Source: Pocillopora verrucosa (Eukaryota > Cnidaria > Anthozoa > Scleractinia > Pocilloporidae). Taken from it: a stretch of 64,000 nt of DNA. Shown piece by piece: positions 12,005-26,760 of the stretch. The stretch covers positions 12,883,971-12,947,970 of the forward strand of contig NC_089319.1 in NCBI RefSeq assembly GCF_036669915.1, written 5' to 3'. Every line of letters starts with the position of its first letter. Within the stretch, counting starts at the first letter, position 1. The notes below the pieces were generated by a model. It saw only the letters and a list, made by a program, of their open reading frames with translations, searched no databases and had not been told where the DNA came from. A program made the translations under genes and the position numbers.

Positions 12005-15000
12005 ATGGCGGCAAGTCCTGGAGGTGACGAAGATTCGGTGTTCGATGCAGGAAGGCTATCTTTATTTGATCTCATTCTAGAGCGAACAAGGGCTCAAAAC
12101 AAGGTAAATAGCTTAAAATGTATACGATGTTAATTTTTCTCTTGGAATTCCGAGGCAAACAATTTGTTCATTTTAGATCGATTTGAACCCTCAATGTAAT
12201 ATTTTCCTTCCAATTCATGCAGGTAATAGGAAAAGCGAGCTAACTTATTTCCCAAATTTATTTTTAGAAACAACTTGTTCACCGACTAGTCTATGTGTCT
12301 AAAATCCGCCAGGATGTTAGTGACAGGAAAGAAATTGGAGGTGGTTATTTAGTTTTAAAGTAATATTTTAGTTTACCTATCTTATCATTGTTAATTAACA
12401 ACAAACTAATCAGGTCTTATTGGAAAGTTTGCCACACCAAAGTAACAAAATTTAAAGCCTCACTTAAGCAAGAAATATTAATTAGTTTTCTCGCTTAAGC
12501 TTGACTCGCATGGAATTAGCTAGTAGATGTTTGTCAACTGAATGTTTACAGTCCTTCTTTTAATTGATTTATGGCAATCAAGCAGAAAGAGCATTGGATG
12601 ACTATTTAAACGGATAATAAAATTCAAAGCCTTTTTCTTTAAAAAAAAAAAAACAGGAAGAAAATCACTCATTTGACAATAGTTTATTTCTTCTTAGATG
12701 TTTTTGTTTCATTTTCTAGTTTGTGCATCAAAAATAATCATATTAATAGAGAACAAAGGGAAAAAGAACAAAACAGTTTAAAAGAAGCAAATTTTCAAGA
12801 ATAGTAAAAAATGTACACACTCTCTTAACTTACAGTTCAGGATATTGATGATTGCTAATTATTTTAATGAATGAATATCTCTGATACTTTTATGTTTTAC
12901 ATTGAATTGGTTACAACTTTGTATGATGCATAGACATACTTTGTGTTGTGATAAGGCAAACAGTTGTCAATCAGATGATGGAACCCTAATGGGAAAAAAA
13001 AAAAATGCTATTTGATATAACTTCTTCATGCCTTATTTGTAACCTTGAAATCTTTATTTTATTCTCTTATCATTTTAAGCTCACTATGAAAGAGTTTTTA
13101 AGGAACTTCAAACACAAGTGCATGGAGAGGCAGTGACAGGACTGCTTTTGATATATCCTGTTCATATCATTCATGTTGTAGAGGTGAGAGCATGTCTCAA
13201 ATTCCTTGAATTCAAAGGAGATAATGTTGTATTTCAACTTATATAGATAAAAAATTGATACACTAAATGTTACATTTGCATGTATGATAGATAAAGTTTC
13301 TCCTTTATTTTTACTTTGGAATGAACTAGAGTCCAAAGGGGTGTTTCTATATAAATTTAACCCTGAAAATGGATATGTTAATAATGTTAAGTCAGTTGAA
13401 TGAAAATCAATGTGGCAAAGGGGCTCACCGGTATTATGACATTGCTCTCTTAAACACCTCTGTCTTTTGGGTGCAATGACTTGTTAAGTGTTTGGTATGT
13501 ATTCTATGTTAATAAAGAATTATTTTTATTTCATATAGTTCTAGTTACTCAAACTGGTTTGAAAAATTTAAACAAGGAAAATATTGATTTTGCAGACTTC
13601 CTATAACATGCTCCTGAAGGTTATCAAAGAGTTAGAGGAGGATGAACAAAGTGCCAGGTACAGTTGAAAAAAATCTGACCTCTGCATTAACACTTGAGTC
13701 ACAAAATAGATTATTAACTACAAAACAAAATATACTATCTGTAAATTAACATATTAAACTGGTGAAAATATTTGCTTACAGACAGATTTTGAAAGAGAAG
13801 TGACTGAGAAAATTTCTGCAGTTGCATGTGTGCAAGGAAAGGACAGAAGTCCTTCTTTTTCAGTTTCCAGTAGGCAATTTTACAGTTGTGTACTTAGTTA
13901 CCAAGCCTTTGAGTGAGGCTGAAGGCGACCTTGTTGTGATAGAGACCAGTATCTTGTTTTTATGATAAAAAAAAAATTTACATTTGAAAAGCAGCAACAT
14001 TTGTATTATAACAAGGTCACCGTTAGCCTCACTCCTGTTGAAAGGCTTGGCAACCAAGCAACCAACTGTCCAATAGACTATTCATTTAGTGAAAATCATG
14101 TTATTGGGTTATTTGCAGTGGCATGCTGTTGAATACAAAACTACTTGTGTGTACTGGTGATGTATCCTTTTACATCATATAATTACAGAATTAGACAGCA
14201 TTCAGTTTGAAAACTTTTGGCAAATTTTATTTTGAAGATTGGTTAGTTTTTTTGTTTTTACTTAGAAATAACAGAGAGAGAAATGTCTCAATCAAAAGGT
14301 TGCTAAATAGTAGACAATTTGTAAGAATAAAAATAAAAAGTGGCAATTAGTCACTTCCTGACTTTTCACTAAATTGAAGGTCACTGAAATTAATTTTTAG
14401 GGTCACTATCATGTAGGGTTCTTCTTGCAGGAACTCAAATTATTTCAGCCATTCTTAACAGCTGCAAAATTATCATGAAAGGCAATTTAGAGCTGTGTGG
14501 TTATCAAGTCTATGGCTAACTGTCATAAAAAGGGTTGAAAGATTTTGGCAAATGATAAATATGGGGTGTTAATTTGTAAATGTAATACTGTGTGAGAACT
14601 CAGTACTTATACAAACAGTAAATAGGAAATGGAGGTTCTTATATGGTAGGCAGTTAGGTAAAGTAACCTTAACCCATCAAAGCTCAACAATCGTCTCTTT
14701 GGACAATGGAGTTTTAGAACTCTCAATCTTGCTGTGTCAAGGATGCAGGAATTCACCACTAATGAACCTATCGATGTTGTGGTTAGTTATAGAAATCATT
14801 TTCATTAAAAATACCTGGCTGGTAGTAAGCTGACTTCATGCCAAGTGTTAACTTCAACTTATGGAAGTTATCTGTCCATGTATCTATAGAAGGTTCTCCC
14901 TTATCAGCAGTATGATATTGTGTGACAATTGTACATCTAGAGATAATGGCCATCAGTGGATGTGTCTGGATCAGCCAATCAACATTAAGTTCGACCATGT

Positions 15001-18000
15001 GCTCGAGTTGTTGTTGTCCGTTTGACAATATGGCCATGTAGCATTGCTTTCTTCCAGATTAAAGTTCCGTTGAGTTTACTGTTTATCAAGCAACGAGTCC
15101 TGATTTATACAGTGGGTAACCATTGGTGGGCAGAAATATTCAACATATTTAGTAATTCATCATTTATAGAAGGTACCTGTAGAATTGGAAGTTACCTTTA
15201 GGCAGATGGTACTCAATGATGGGTGTTCATAAATGCACAGGACAAAAAGTACCAATTCATAGGTATCCATCAATGAGAAGTACCTGCAGTCAGATTAATG
15301 AAGATACCTGTGAAGTTTATTTATGACATAAATTACAGCAGCGTAGGTCTCATTTGCCTTTTAACCTTTTTATCTTTTCAGGTCACAGAGGCATTAACAC
15401 TTATCATTAAGCTAGCAGAATATTTGGCTAAACTACCAAAGGTTGGAATATTTAATATAGAGCATCATCAATAGTCCTTCTAGAAGCTACATGCAGAAAG
15501 AAAGGAAATTACTATCAATGCTACCATATACTTCTCAAGGAATATGTCCACTGAATTTTGAATCCCCTAAAAGAAGTCAGAACCTATGATCTGTGATCTG
15601 CACACTCCATGACCCCTGTACTAGAATAAAGAAAGTGCATGACTAAAGTGCAAAAAGACCTTTGGAGTTCTATTCTGCCACACATTGATAGGACAGTCTG
15701 GCTTTATTTTTCTGCAAGCCTCCTCCCATTTCAAAATTTAAATTTTGGTTTTTGTTTAAGTACCTTATTATGGTGTGGGGAAAAGGAATGATTCATTTAC
15801 AGCAGTGACCTCTTTCACTGATTGACTAGATTCATTTGTACCAAAACAATCCATGATATACAGCTTATAATGCAGACTAGAGTTTTTTATTGTTAAAGGC
15901 ACAGGATAGGGGAAAGGGAATGAGCACCAGGGATAGAAAAGTTATATTGAACACAGATGAACATGATAATTTTTCTGTTCCCTTTGCACCCACTTGAAAT
16001 GCATTATGCAGGATTGTATGAGAGTAGATGAATTTTTAAGAGAAAGAATTTTTCAATCATGAAGATCTAAGGAATATCAACCAAAAATAACAATCAGTTG
16101 GCAAATTTTTTAAGAAAATGTACAGTGAATAAGGCTTGTGTGTAAATTTGTTCAAAAATTATGTACCCATGCAGACTTTATGGACTTGATAGGAGAGAAA
16201 CTTGTTTAAAAGTGTTGTTTGCAGTCATGTTGGCACATTCTGACATCTGTCATGATGGTGGTTGGATGTTGACATCCTTCCCATAGACTACAAGGATATT
16301 TCTGAATTGTATTATATCATTCATTTGTTTGTGCAAGCTACTGACACCTGTTTTAACTGTGCACTCTTCAAGTTTATCTTAGTTCACCTTATAACTTACT
16401 ATACAGTAAATTATTTCCAGTGGTTTTTGTTGACTGTCAGCTGAGTCATCACTTGTTGTTTCACTTGTAGATCAGCTTAACTAATACCATGGACCAGTTA
16501 CCTGAAAAAGTACCAGACCTGTTAGTAAGACAAGGTAATTAAACGGGTGCCAAATGTGGGTGTCTGTAAGTTTTGAGCTATAAAACTTGGACATAGGGTT
16601 CCTAAATGTCATCCCTGATACCTGACGATCATCAGTTCGCAGCCCATGAATAGTCTGTCACATCTTGTTCTATTTTGAAAGAAGTTAGCGAGAGACTTAC
16701 TTATAACTTGTATACTTGTAAAGTAGTCTCTCTTATCTAAGGCAAGAACACACAGAAAACAGAAGATTTCTGGGAACATATCAGTGGTTTTAGTATTATT
16801 TTCTTAAGGACCTGCTTCCTTTGTCAGATCTGATTGAGTACACTTTGGGCTCACAAGACCTCAACACACCTTCACAGTACCTGAAAAGATATACAACACC
16901 AGTTGACATCACATTGGAGAGTGGTAAGGCAACATGAGCTGAGTTATTACTTTTATCTTGTTTGAAACTAACAAACGAAATGGAAAAAATTTAGTTGCCT
17001 GAGATGTATGCGCTCATGTAATGAAGTCTTTGGGTTAATGCTCCTCATCCGCTTGAGATGGGATCAACCAATTGAACGGCCTGTTCCGGGCGTTCAGCGG
17101 CTAAGTGAAGAAAGGTGGTTCGGGTCATGTCAAACCTCCCTCAATTTTACACCCAGCCACTACTATCGCTTCATTTACTATTACGCTTCGTTTTACAAAC
17201 TGAACACCTGGAACAGGCTACCAAATTGGACTTTCGTCAGAGATCTGTGATTTCAGCTGCTAGTTTTAAAAATGAGGCTTATGAAATGGTCGAACTCGTT
17301 CTCTCGTAGTTGTATATTGTGGGGACATGCCCATATCTTGAAAATTGCCCTAGAATGTCAGAGTTGCCCTCGAAACTTTGTTTCTTGGTTGTTTGTTATA
17401 CGTTGTGGCTGATTCTCAGTAACGTCGGAGTCGTTATACTGGAAACGTGAAAGAGCGACACAATTACTAGAAAATCAAAGCGGCGGAATCAGTTGTAGAG
17501 TACCACTGTCGCTTGTCAGACTCCATCGCTTGTGATGTATGAAACTTTATCATTAAGGGCCTGTTTACCTGGAGGTGGGGAAGCCCAGGTAGGTGAGGTA
17601 ACCTGCCTAGGTGGGGTAACCCGCCTGTCCATATAGTTTCTTACTTTATTTTGATCACGTTTACATGATAGGTGGGGTGACCCGCCTAGGCGGGTTGCTC
17701 AGTCTGCTAGGTAGGGTAGGGTAGGGTAACCCTGTAGGGTAGGGTAACCCTGTCAGCCGGGGTGACAATTTGCCATGTAAATGTGTCAAGGTGGGGTAAC
17801 CCGCCTAGCCGGGGTCGCGTTCATAGCAAAAAGCTCAAAAGCGAAATATGTATGTTTTAAAATTTTGCACATTTCCTAGCCGTCTCATGGCAGAAATCAC
17901 CAGAAACCGCAACGGACACACAAGGAGTGTAAAATGTTCACATTTCGGAATATTTAGCGTTATAAATCGATCATATTTGGTTTCCCAAACTATTCCGTAT

Positions 18001-18793
18001 AACGCATTAAGTCAACGGTTCCTCGCGAAACACGACGCGTGACGCTTTCATGAATAAATACATGTGTTCGAGAATTAATCTTTCGTCTTTTTCGAGATGT
18101 GAGCTTGGGACGCCTCCGCTCAAACTCCTTAATTGCAAGTGCAACAACCACCTCAAGAAACCTCACCCTAGTGCCCCGGGGTTGTAAGATTGCATGTAAA
18201 CGCGTTTTTCGACCACGGCTAGGTGAGTTACCTCACCTACCTGGGGTCCCCCACCTCCATGTAAACAGGCCCTAAAAGTCGTATCCATCGAATGGAGTGA
18301 GAGCTCGTCAACTGGTTGACGAAGGGCTCACGCTTGAAACGTTAGCTTTAGAAACTCTGTACGGTGGCTAATTTACATTATCGACTCATTTGATGAAACC
18401 AATTTAACTTGTAATAGCCTTAGCCTCACCGACGTACGACCACTGTTTCTGTAGAACTTACTCTCGATTGTTCTTTGACAGGTTGGGTTTTACTGCTTCT
18501 GCTTGCAAATCTGAAAATTTAGTTTCACTAGATCGGAGTCATAGGAAGAAGATAGGACCGCTCTGATTCTTCTGACTCCTATGCCGTCTAGCTTATGGCC
18601 CCGCTTTTAAACTGTTCTGATTTTATGTTTTCACTTGGTCGGAAGCGCCCTTACGACTTCCTCTACAGCTCCAACTCCGCTGTTGGTAAAACTACTCTAA
18701 ATCACATTACTTTTTACATAACATCTGGTTTAATTTTTTTCTTCAACAGAACTGGCCTGGCCCATGCAGACTAGATTGTTCCCTCTAAGTTAG
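12005..18793 (+). CDS. TEX47: TEX47-like protein with a BLUF-type fold
   Basis: Ten exons encode 247 aa (human TEX47 about 253): 12005-12103, 12268-12340, 13080-13183, 13596-13657, 14119-14161, 14683-14781, 15382-15441, 16471-16534, 16828-16923 and 18750-18793. The start ATGGCGG has a good context. The C-terminus (Y.TPVDITLESE..WP) matches the end of human TEX47. Residues about 36-140 follow the BLUF plan: LVHRLVYVS (Tyr42), AVTGLLLIYPVHIIHVVE (76-92), a helix to about 110, and RLFGQW (131-136). In bacterial BLUF photoreceptors the Tyr is essential. The glutamine of the FxQxLEG motif seems to be His89 here, and the flavin-contacting Asn is not evident, so flavin use is doubtful. Human TEX47 is testis-expressed and poorly characterised. 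The head-to-head pairing with CLUAP1 and the X-box suggest a ciliary or sperm-flagellum role. Confidence 0.85.
17557..18272. mobile_element. Harbinger-like MITE in the last intron of the TEX47-like gene
   Basis: The 716-bp element begins GGGCCTGTTTACCTGGAGG and ends with the near-perfect inverse (CCTCCATGTAAACAGGCCC). It is flanked by TAA on both sides (17554-17556 and 18273-18275), the 3-bp duplication typical of PIF/Harbinger elements. The sub-terminal parts carry many copies of a GGTGGGGTAACCCGCC-type motif and a GTAGG-rich block (17698-17755). No transposase is encoded. Confidence 0.8.
18285..18410 (+). repeat. Partial copy of the hammerhead-like palindromic repeat
   Basis: It contains TTGACGAAGGGCTCACGCTT then GAAACGTTAGC, followed by GGTGGCTAATTTACATTATC, as in the other family copies. 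Only the right arm is present. It lies just after the Harbinger-like MITE. Confidence 0.6.
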
Positions 18794-18847
18794 AAATACA
18801 CATAAAGCATTTATTTGTCAATGCACCATTGTAAATTGTCATATGTA

Positions 18848-18853
18848 AATAAA
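18848..18853 (+). terminator. Poly(A) signal AATAAA of the TEX47-like gene
   Basis: A canonical AATAAA lies about 55 bp after the stop codon. Confidence 0.55.
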
Positions 18854-20376
18854 TCTTCATGCTTGATAAGCAGTTTATGGTGCTGTACTATGAAATCACG
18901 ACTGTCACTTACTGTCAGCTAACAACATGGTTTCCGTTGAGTGAAGATTTTAAAAAACTGCCCTGCAATGGTCGAGTTTTAATTCCTGGGGAACAATTGA
19001 TCTAAAGAGAATTGGCCTTAAGTGTGTGATTTGACGACTCGACCTATGGCCTTTCTTAATAAACAACCTTGGTCTGGGAAATTTCGCAATAGATTTTCCC
19101 AAATCTTCAGAATTTTAACAAATTAAATATAGCCATTTCATAACTATGATGCCGTTAAGTTCTCAGTTGATTAAACTTCAAAGAAGCCTTATCTCAAAAA
19201 AGAAAACTCTGAAGTCATGGGAAAATTTATTAAGGAACCTGTTTAACGAGATTTCCCCATAACATTAGCATGATAATAGCGATTGTTATGCCATACCCAT
19301 TATTTTAAAGTTCAACTCTTTGGTCAATTCATGGGTGAAATTAGTTTAACTGTGAAGAGGAAAGTTGGTTTTTGGGTCCTTTGCCAATATATTCAATAGG
19401 CGTTTTGGAGTCTCTTGCCACCTTCAGAGCGCGTCCATGCGCTTGATACAGATTTCTCTGTTTGAAAATTCGGATTCACGAGTAACCGTAAAATGAAAAC
19501 ATTCCCCTATGACCCTTTTGATGTTTATCACAATTCCATATGCAGATTGTTTGTGAAGTGGATTCGCTGGAATGTATGATGGTAAACATGTAGTCCCTCT
19601 CCTTTTAAGTATTCCACTTGACTCTGATCATAGTCTGATGACGACTATAGCTCAGGTTGTCGAAACGTCAGTCGCCACTGAGGACGCTCACCCGTTCGAT
19701 CAGACTTCAAGATCAAATGCAACCCCCGGGTTCAAACCATGTACTGTTTAGGTTTCCTGTTTATCTTCGTGTTCTCTACTAAAGTTTCTAACCAAGCCTA
19801 TAGATCGTTGAATGATTTACAGTTAAGTGTTTCAAGGGGAATGATAATTATTTTTCTTCAGCTGAGCTGAGTGTTCAACTGAACTTGAATGATCGTTGCT
19901 TCCGAAATCAAAGGCTGTAATACATTTTGAGACAAAATTTTCTCTTCCATCTCTCCCGTACGTTCTAGTATTTTCCCTTCTTTGTCCTCCAAGATAACCT
20001 GTACCTCGCTTTTTTTTGTATGTGACTTGCAGCTTGATAACTGAATATTTACAAAAGGTATTCAACGAAGGTCCTTACCGTGATTACATACTGTCAGAGT
20101 AAAAATTTTTCCTTCTTTGTTAACTTAGAATTTAGAATCCGGACATACCTTCAATTTTCAGTCTTCACCTCTTTGGTTTTCTTTGAGGGAGTTCGCTTTT
20201 TTATACCATACACATGTGGGATGTAAGCCCAAGTTAGATAACTCGACTCAAATGAGTAATAAAATTATATATACGTCACAGTAGACAAGTGTTTAGCGCG
20301 CGCTTCTTCATCGTTCCCAGGCTCACTCGATTAACTACCTATAACTTCTACAGATTTTAATCACTAGCTTTCTTCC
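18854..20376. other. Intergenic DNA, mostly unrecognised, with a Penelope-like tail at 19620-19740
   Basis: The only structure I can name is a second Penelope-like tail: CTGATGACGACTATAGCTCA, then GGTTGTCGAAACGTCAGTC, and GGACGCTCACCCGTTCGATC. No gene is supported here. Confidence 0.55.
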
Positions 20377-21668
20377 AACATGATCTCCAGACCAAAGTTA
20401 TGATAATCATCACTTCCTAACTGGCACCAAAGTAATGAATATCATAACTTCACGGCATGCGCACGTAAAGATCTATATTCCAGGAGCAGCCGGCTCGGTG
20501 CCATGAGTTAATTATTCAAGATCAGTGGGCTAATTTAACATTTGTCTTGTCTCTTTTCGAGTCAGTGAATCAAAGAATATAAAGGACACGGTGGAGGGGA
20601 GAAGTAGTTGTAATATTGGACTGGTGCAACAAAGCTTTGTGAGCCAAAGAGGTTACCTTTAATTAAGATATTCAGGGAGTATAACAAAACTGTTTGGTGA
20701 GAGCCGTATGCTTCGAACGCAATCCACGTGCTTCAACTGGTACCGTTCAGATTATTTTTTGTGGGGTAGCATAGGTACGGGCTATGTTCACATGGAATGT
20801 CTTTGCAATTATAAGTTGTCTTACTTTCGCTCTTTGCTCAAGAGAAAAGGATTTCTGCTCAAGTTCTTTTATCTGCGTGCATGGGGGATACCGTAGTGGG
20901 ACACATCTGACAACTGCAGCTTTATCTAAGCGTCTTCTACACATGACATTTTCAGGAACAGCAAAAGTGGTTTCCAGTAATTTTTTAAAAAATCTTTAAC
21001 CGTGGCTCTTCCCAGCTTTCAGTCAAGAGTGTTTGCCTTTCTGCCCAATTTTGTCTCTTTGGTGGGGCACTTCAGTAGTGCAACCTCTCTAAAAGTTGCT
21101 GTACCTCCAACAATATTTCTTTTATTTCTCCTTCACAAGAATGACAAAAAGATTTCCATGTTTTATTAACAGCTCATTTAATACAATCAGCACAAACAAC
21201 GATCGTGACAACAAAATCACAGAAACCGTAAATCATATTCTTGCACTTTGAAGTGAAACACGCTTTATGCCAAAATCAATGGCTATCCAGGTTCAAGGAA
21301 ATTTTTGATTAGTTCATCGAGTTTTTAACACCAACAGCATAAAAATTCAAACGCATACCAAAGGGTGAATTCATTCCCTTCACTAACTGAAGCTCGGATT
21401 TCGTTTTCGGTTTTTTTATGAACAATCTGAGACAAAACGAGACTACAGCTTACAAAGCCTCGAGGAAAAGACTGATTCAAAACTAGTGAAATAAGGGTTA
21501 CGGTAGCGAATGAAGTAATGACTTCAAAAAATAATCCATCACAACTGAACGAACAGTTATCACCTTCCTCCGCCATCTTGGATGCTGTCGGCCTTTAGAA
21601 CTGAGGCCTTCTTTTTGGTGCCAATTAAGAAGTGACTATTATCATAACTTCGGTCTCAAAGTCATGTT
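20377..21668. mobile_element. Unclassified 1.3 kb element with long terminal inverted repeats
   Basis: The left end (20377-20432) and right end (21611-21668) are imperfect inverted copies of about 56 bp. They share AAGTTATGATAAT, TCACTTC and TGGCACCAAA in the same order. The interior holds an 83-codon ORF on the - strand (21576-21325) whose ATG sits in AAGATGGCGGAGG, a YY1-like context. Its product begins MAEEGDNCSFSC and matches nothing I recognise. No transposase motif is visible. Clear flanking duplications were not found. Confidence 0.6.
21325..21576 (-). CDS. Unrecognised small ORF inside the inverted-repeat element
   Basis: It encodes 83 codons with a strong start context (AAGATGGCGG). 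The middle (about residues 14-35) is hydrophobic and could be a membrane segment, and it has several Cys. A possible AATAAA on the same strand lies about 170 bp downstream, near 21160. It could be a short host or element gene, or chance. I do not recognise it. Confidence 0.25.
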   Translation of the reverse strand: MAEEGDNCSFSCDGLFFEVITSFATVTLISLVLNQSFPRGFVSCSLVLSQIVHKKTENEIRASVSEGNEFTLWYAFEFLCCWC

Positions 21669-21984
21669 GCTTCTTTCGGTCCCTTCCGTTGGAGTGAAAA
21701 TTGTGTCCTGTCCCCATTTTCCAACGAATTCACTAAAAATTGCCTATCTACCGCTGAAACGTGTCACAATAAATCTGACCTGCGGGTTTCATCATTTGGA
21801 TTGAGCTCTGTGGCCAAACGCGTGTGTAGTCGGGTTGCAGAGTTTTCCAAATAGCGGCGTCTCTCAAATAAAACTTTTGGCGAGGTTTTGAAAATTAAGC
21901 AGTCAATTATGGCTAAACATGATGTTTTTTTATCGGTTTTTTTAATACTCCTGGTCTGTGAAACCTGTACCGCTTAATACAGGG

Positions 21985-22060
21985 TATTTTTTAACATCAA
22001 CTCAGCTGATAGCGTAAATTGGCCACCGTAAAGAGTTTCACGCTCAATACAGGTTCGACT
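21985..22060 (-). repeat. Fragment of the hammerhead-like palindromic repeat (inverse arm)
   Basis: TCAGCTGATAGCGTAAATTG followed by GCCACCGTAAAGAGTTT is the reverse complement of the arm seen at 22650-22700 and 18370-18410. Confidence 0.55.
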
Positions 22061-22139
22061 TTTCCTTAAATCAAAAATAACACCGCCGATGTAAATTCTC
22101 GTTGTTACTAAGGAAGGCTACTAAATGATAGAATTATAC

Positions 22140-22299
<160 letters not shown>

Positions 22300-22534
22300 G
22301 ATGAAGTATTTCTTGTACAAGTCCCGGCTTGAATAATCTTCTTGCTGTAAATGTTGAAGAACAGTCTTTAGAACCTTGCAAACACTACATCTCTTTCACA
22401 GGTTATTGTTTCATGGCAATAACTCCTCACTGCATCACTGTGCCCTCACTTTTGTTGGTAGACTTTTCATAATTCTCCCCAATCTTTCCCGTGGTTTAGT
22501 TAGTGGTTTTGACGAAATATTTCTTGGAGGATGA

Positions 22535-22705
22535 GGTTACAATGTGAATTGGTCTAAAATTAATGTTTCGAGTGTCAGCTTTTCGTCAGAGTGAATGGTT
22601 CTTATTCGCTCTGACGAAGGCCTAACGCCTGAAACGTCAGCTCTAGAAACTCCTTACGATGGCCAATTTACATTATCGACTCAGGTGATAAAACCAAATG
22701 AACTG
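22535..22705. repeat. Palindromic repeat with the best hammerhead-like core
   Basis: The inverted arms flank a short centre near 22598. The right arm reads CTGACGA (22611-22617), AGGC, loop CTAAC, GCCT, GAAAC (22631-22635). This gives a perfect 4-bp stem between the two conserved core strings, as in stem II of a hammerhead ribozyme. GGCCAATTTACATTATCGAC follows as in the other copies. Confidence 0.7.
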
Positions 22706-22750
22706 ATTACTGCTCCGATCGATACAGCATCACAGTTCCTTTGAAAGTTA

Positions 22751-22899
22751 CCGTATTTATTCGATTAAACGCCGTGGAGTTTATTATATTTTTTGTGATT
22801 CTAGTGCGGCGTTATTTCGATGGCGGCGTTTAATTAAAATCCAGTTCGTTTCTTGTAAACAGTTGTATGGTAACTCGGCGTTTAATCGAATAAATACGA
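22751..22899. mobile_element. TA-flanked MITE (Tc1/mariner-like)
   Basis: The ends are CCGTATTTATTCGATTAAAC and its inverse GTTTAATCGAATAAATACGA. TA is present at both borders (22749-22750 and 22900-22901). At about 149 bp with no coding capacity, this is a typical mariner-type MITE. Confidence 0.75.
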
Positions 22900-23454
22900 T
22901 ACCTCATCTTTGCATTTGAGGATGAGGTTACTCGAAAACCTGGAAAGGAGTAGCAAAAAATGAGCCCACATACGCAGTCTTGTATCAGCGGGATCACGCT
23001 TCTCAACATACGGGACATCGCACTTTATTTCATCCTTTTCCATCGTTTTGGTGAGTGAGATTCATTTCGCTGAAAGTTTGTTGAAAATATCTTGTGGCAT
23101 CAAAGAGCATCGTTAGCTTTCGTTTAATCAAAATTGATCGTAAACCAAGTTTAACTATCATTCCCTCCCCTTATCTTCTCATTTTAAAAAAGTGTCACAT
23201 TAAAAGCCAGTAATCCGTTGTTTTGCTTGCTCATGTCGTTCGTCTACAACGAAACTGAAATCTGTAATATTTTACTTCGTTGTTGTTGTTCTCAACAGTG
23301 ATACTTCAAATTTATTTCTGAAGTGACCGAACTCATTTTTATTCGCGGTGCTATTCAATGGCTTATGTCCTATTTGGACTTTAAAATCCGAATTCATTGT
23401 GACTTTGCAAAATCATGGTTGTAACCTTATAAGTAGTAAAATAACCTTGCATCA

Positions 23455-23486
23455 TTTTCTCTTATACACCTACCAGAGCAGTCAAA
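23455..23486 (+). promoter_or_regulatory. Candidate 5' TOP start of RPL10 mRNA
   Basis: A pyrimidine run TTTTCTCTT (23455-23463) lies about 24 bp before the start codon. Ribosomal protein mRNAs usually begin at a C in such a run, which puts them under growth-dependent translational control. The start site itself is inferred. Confidence 0.35.
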
Positions 23487-26728
<3,242 letters not shown>

Positions 26729-26754
26729 CTTGTGCAAACATGTGAATAACAGAA

Positions 26755-26760
26755 ATTAAA
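26755..26760 (+). terminator. Poly(A) signal ATTAAA of RPL10
   Basis: The common variant ATTAAA lies 26 bp after the stop codon, consistent with the short 3' UTRs of ribosomal protein genes. Confidence 0.45.

Noticed and set aside
12005..18793. Functional BLUF photoreceptor
   Set aside because: The fold resemblance is good but the Gln and Asn needed for the usual flavin switch are not seen, so light sensing is not claimed.
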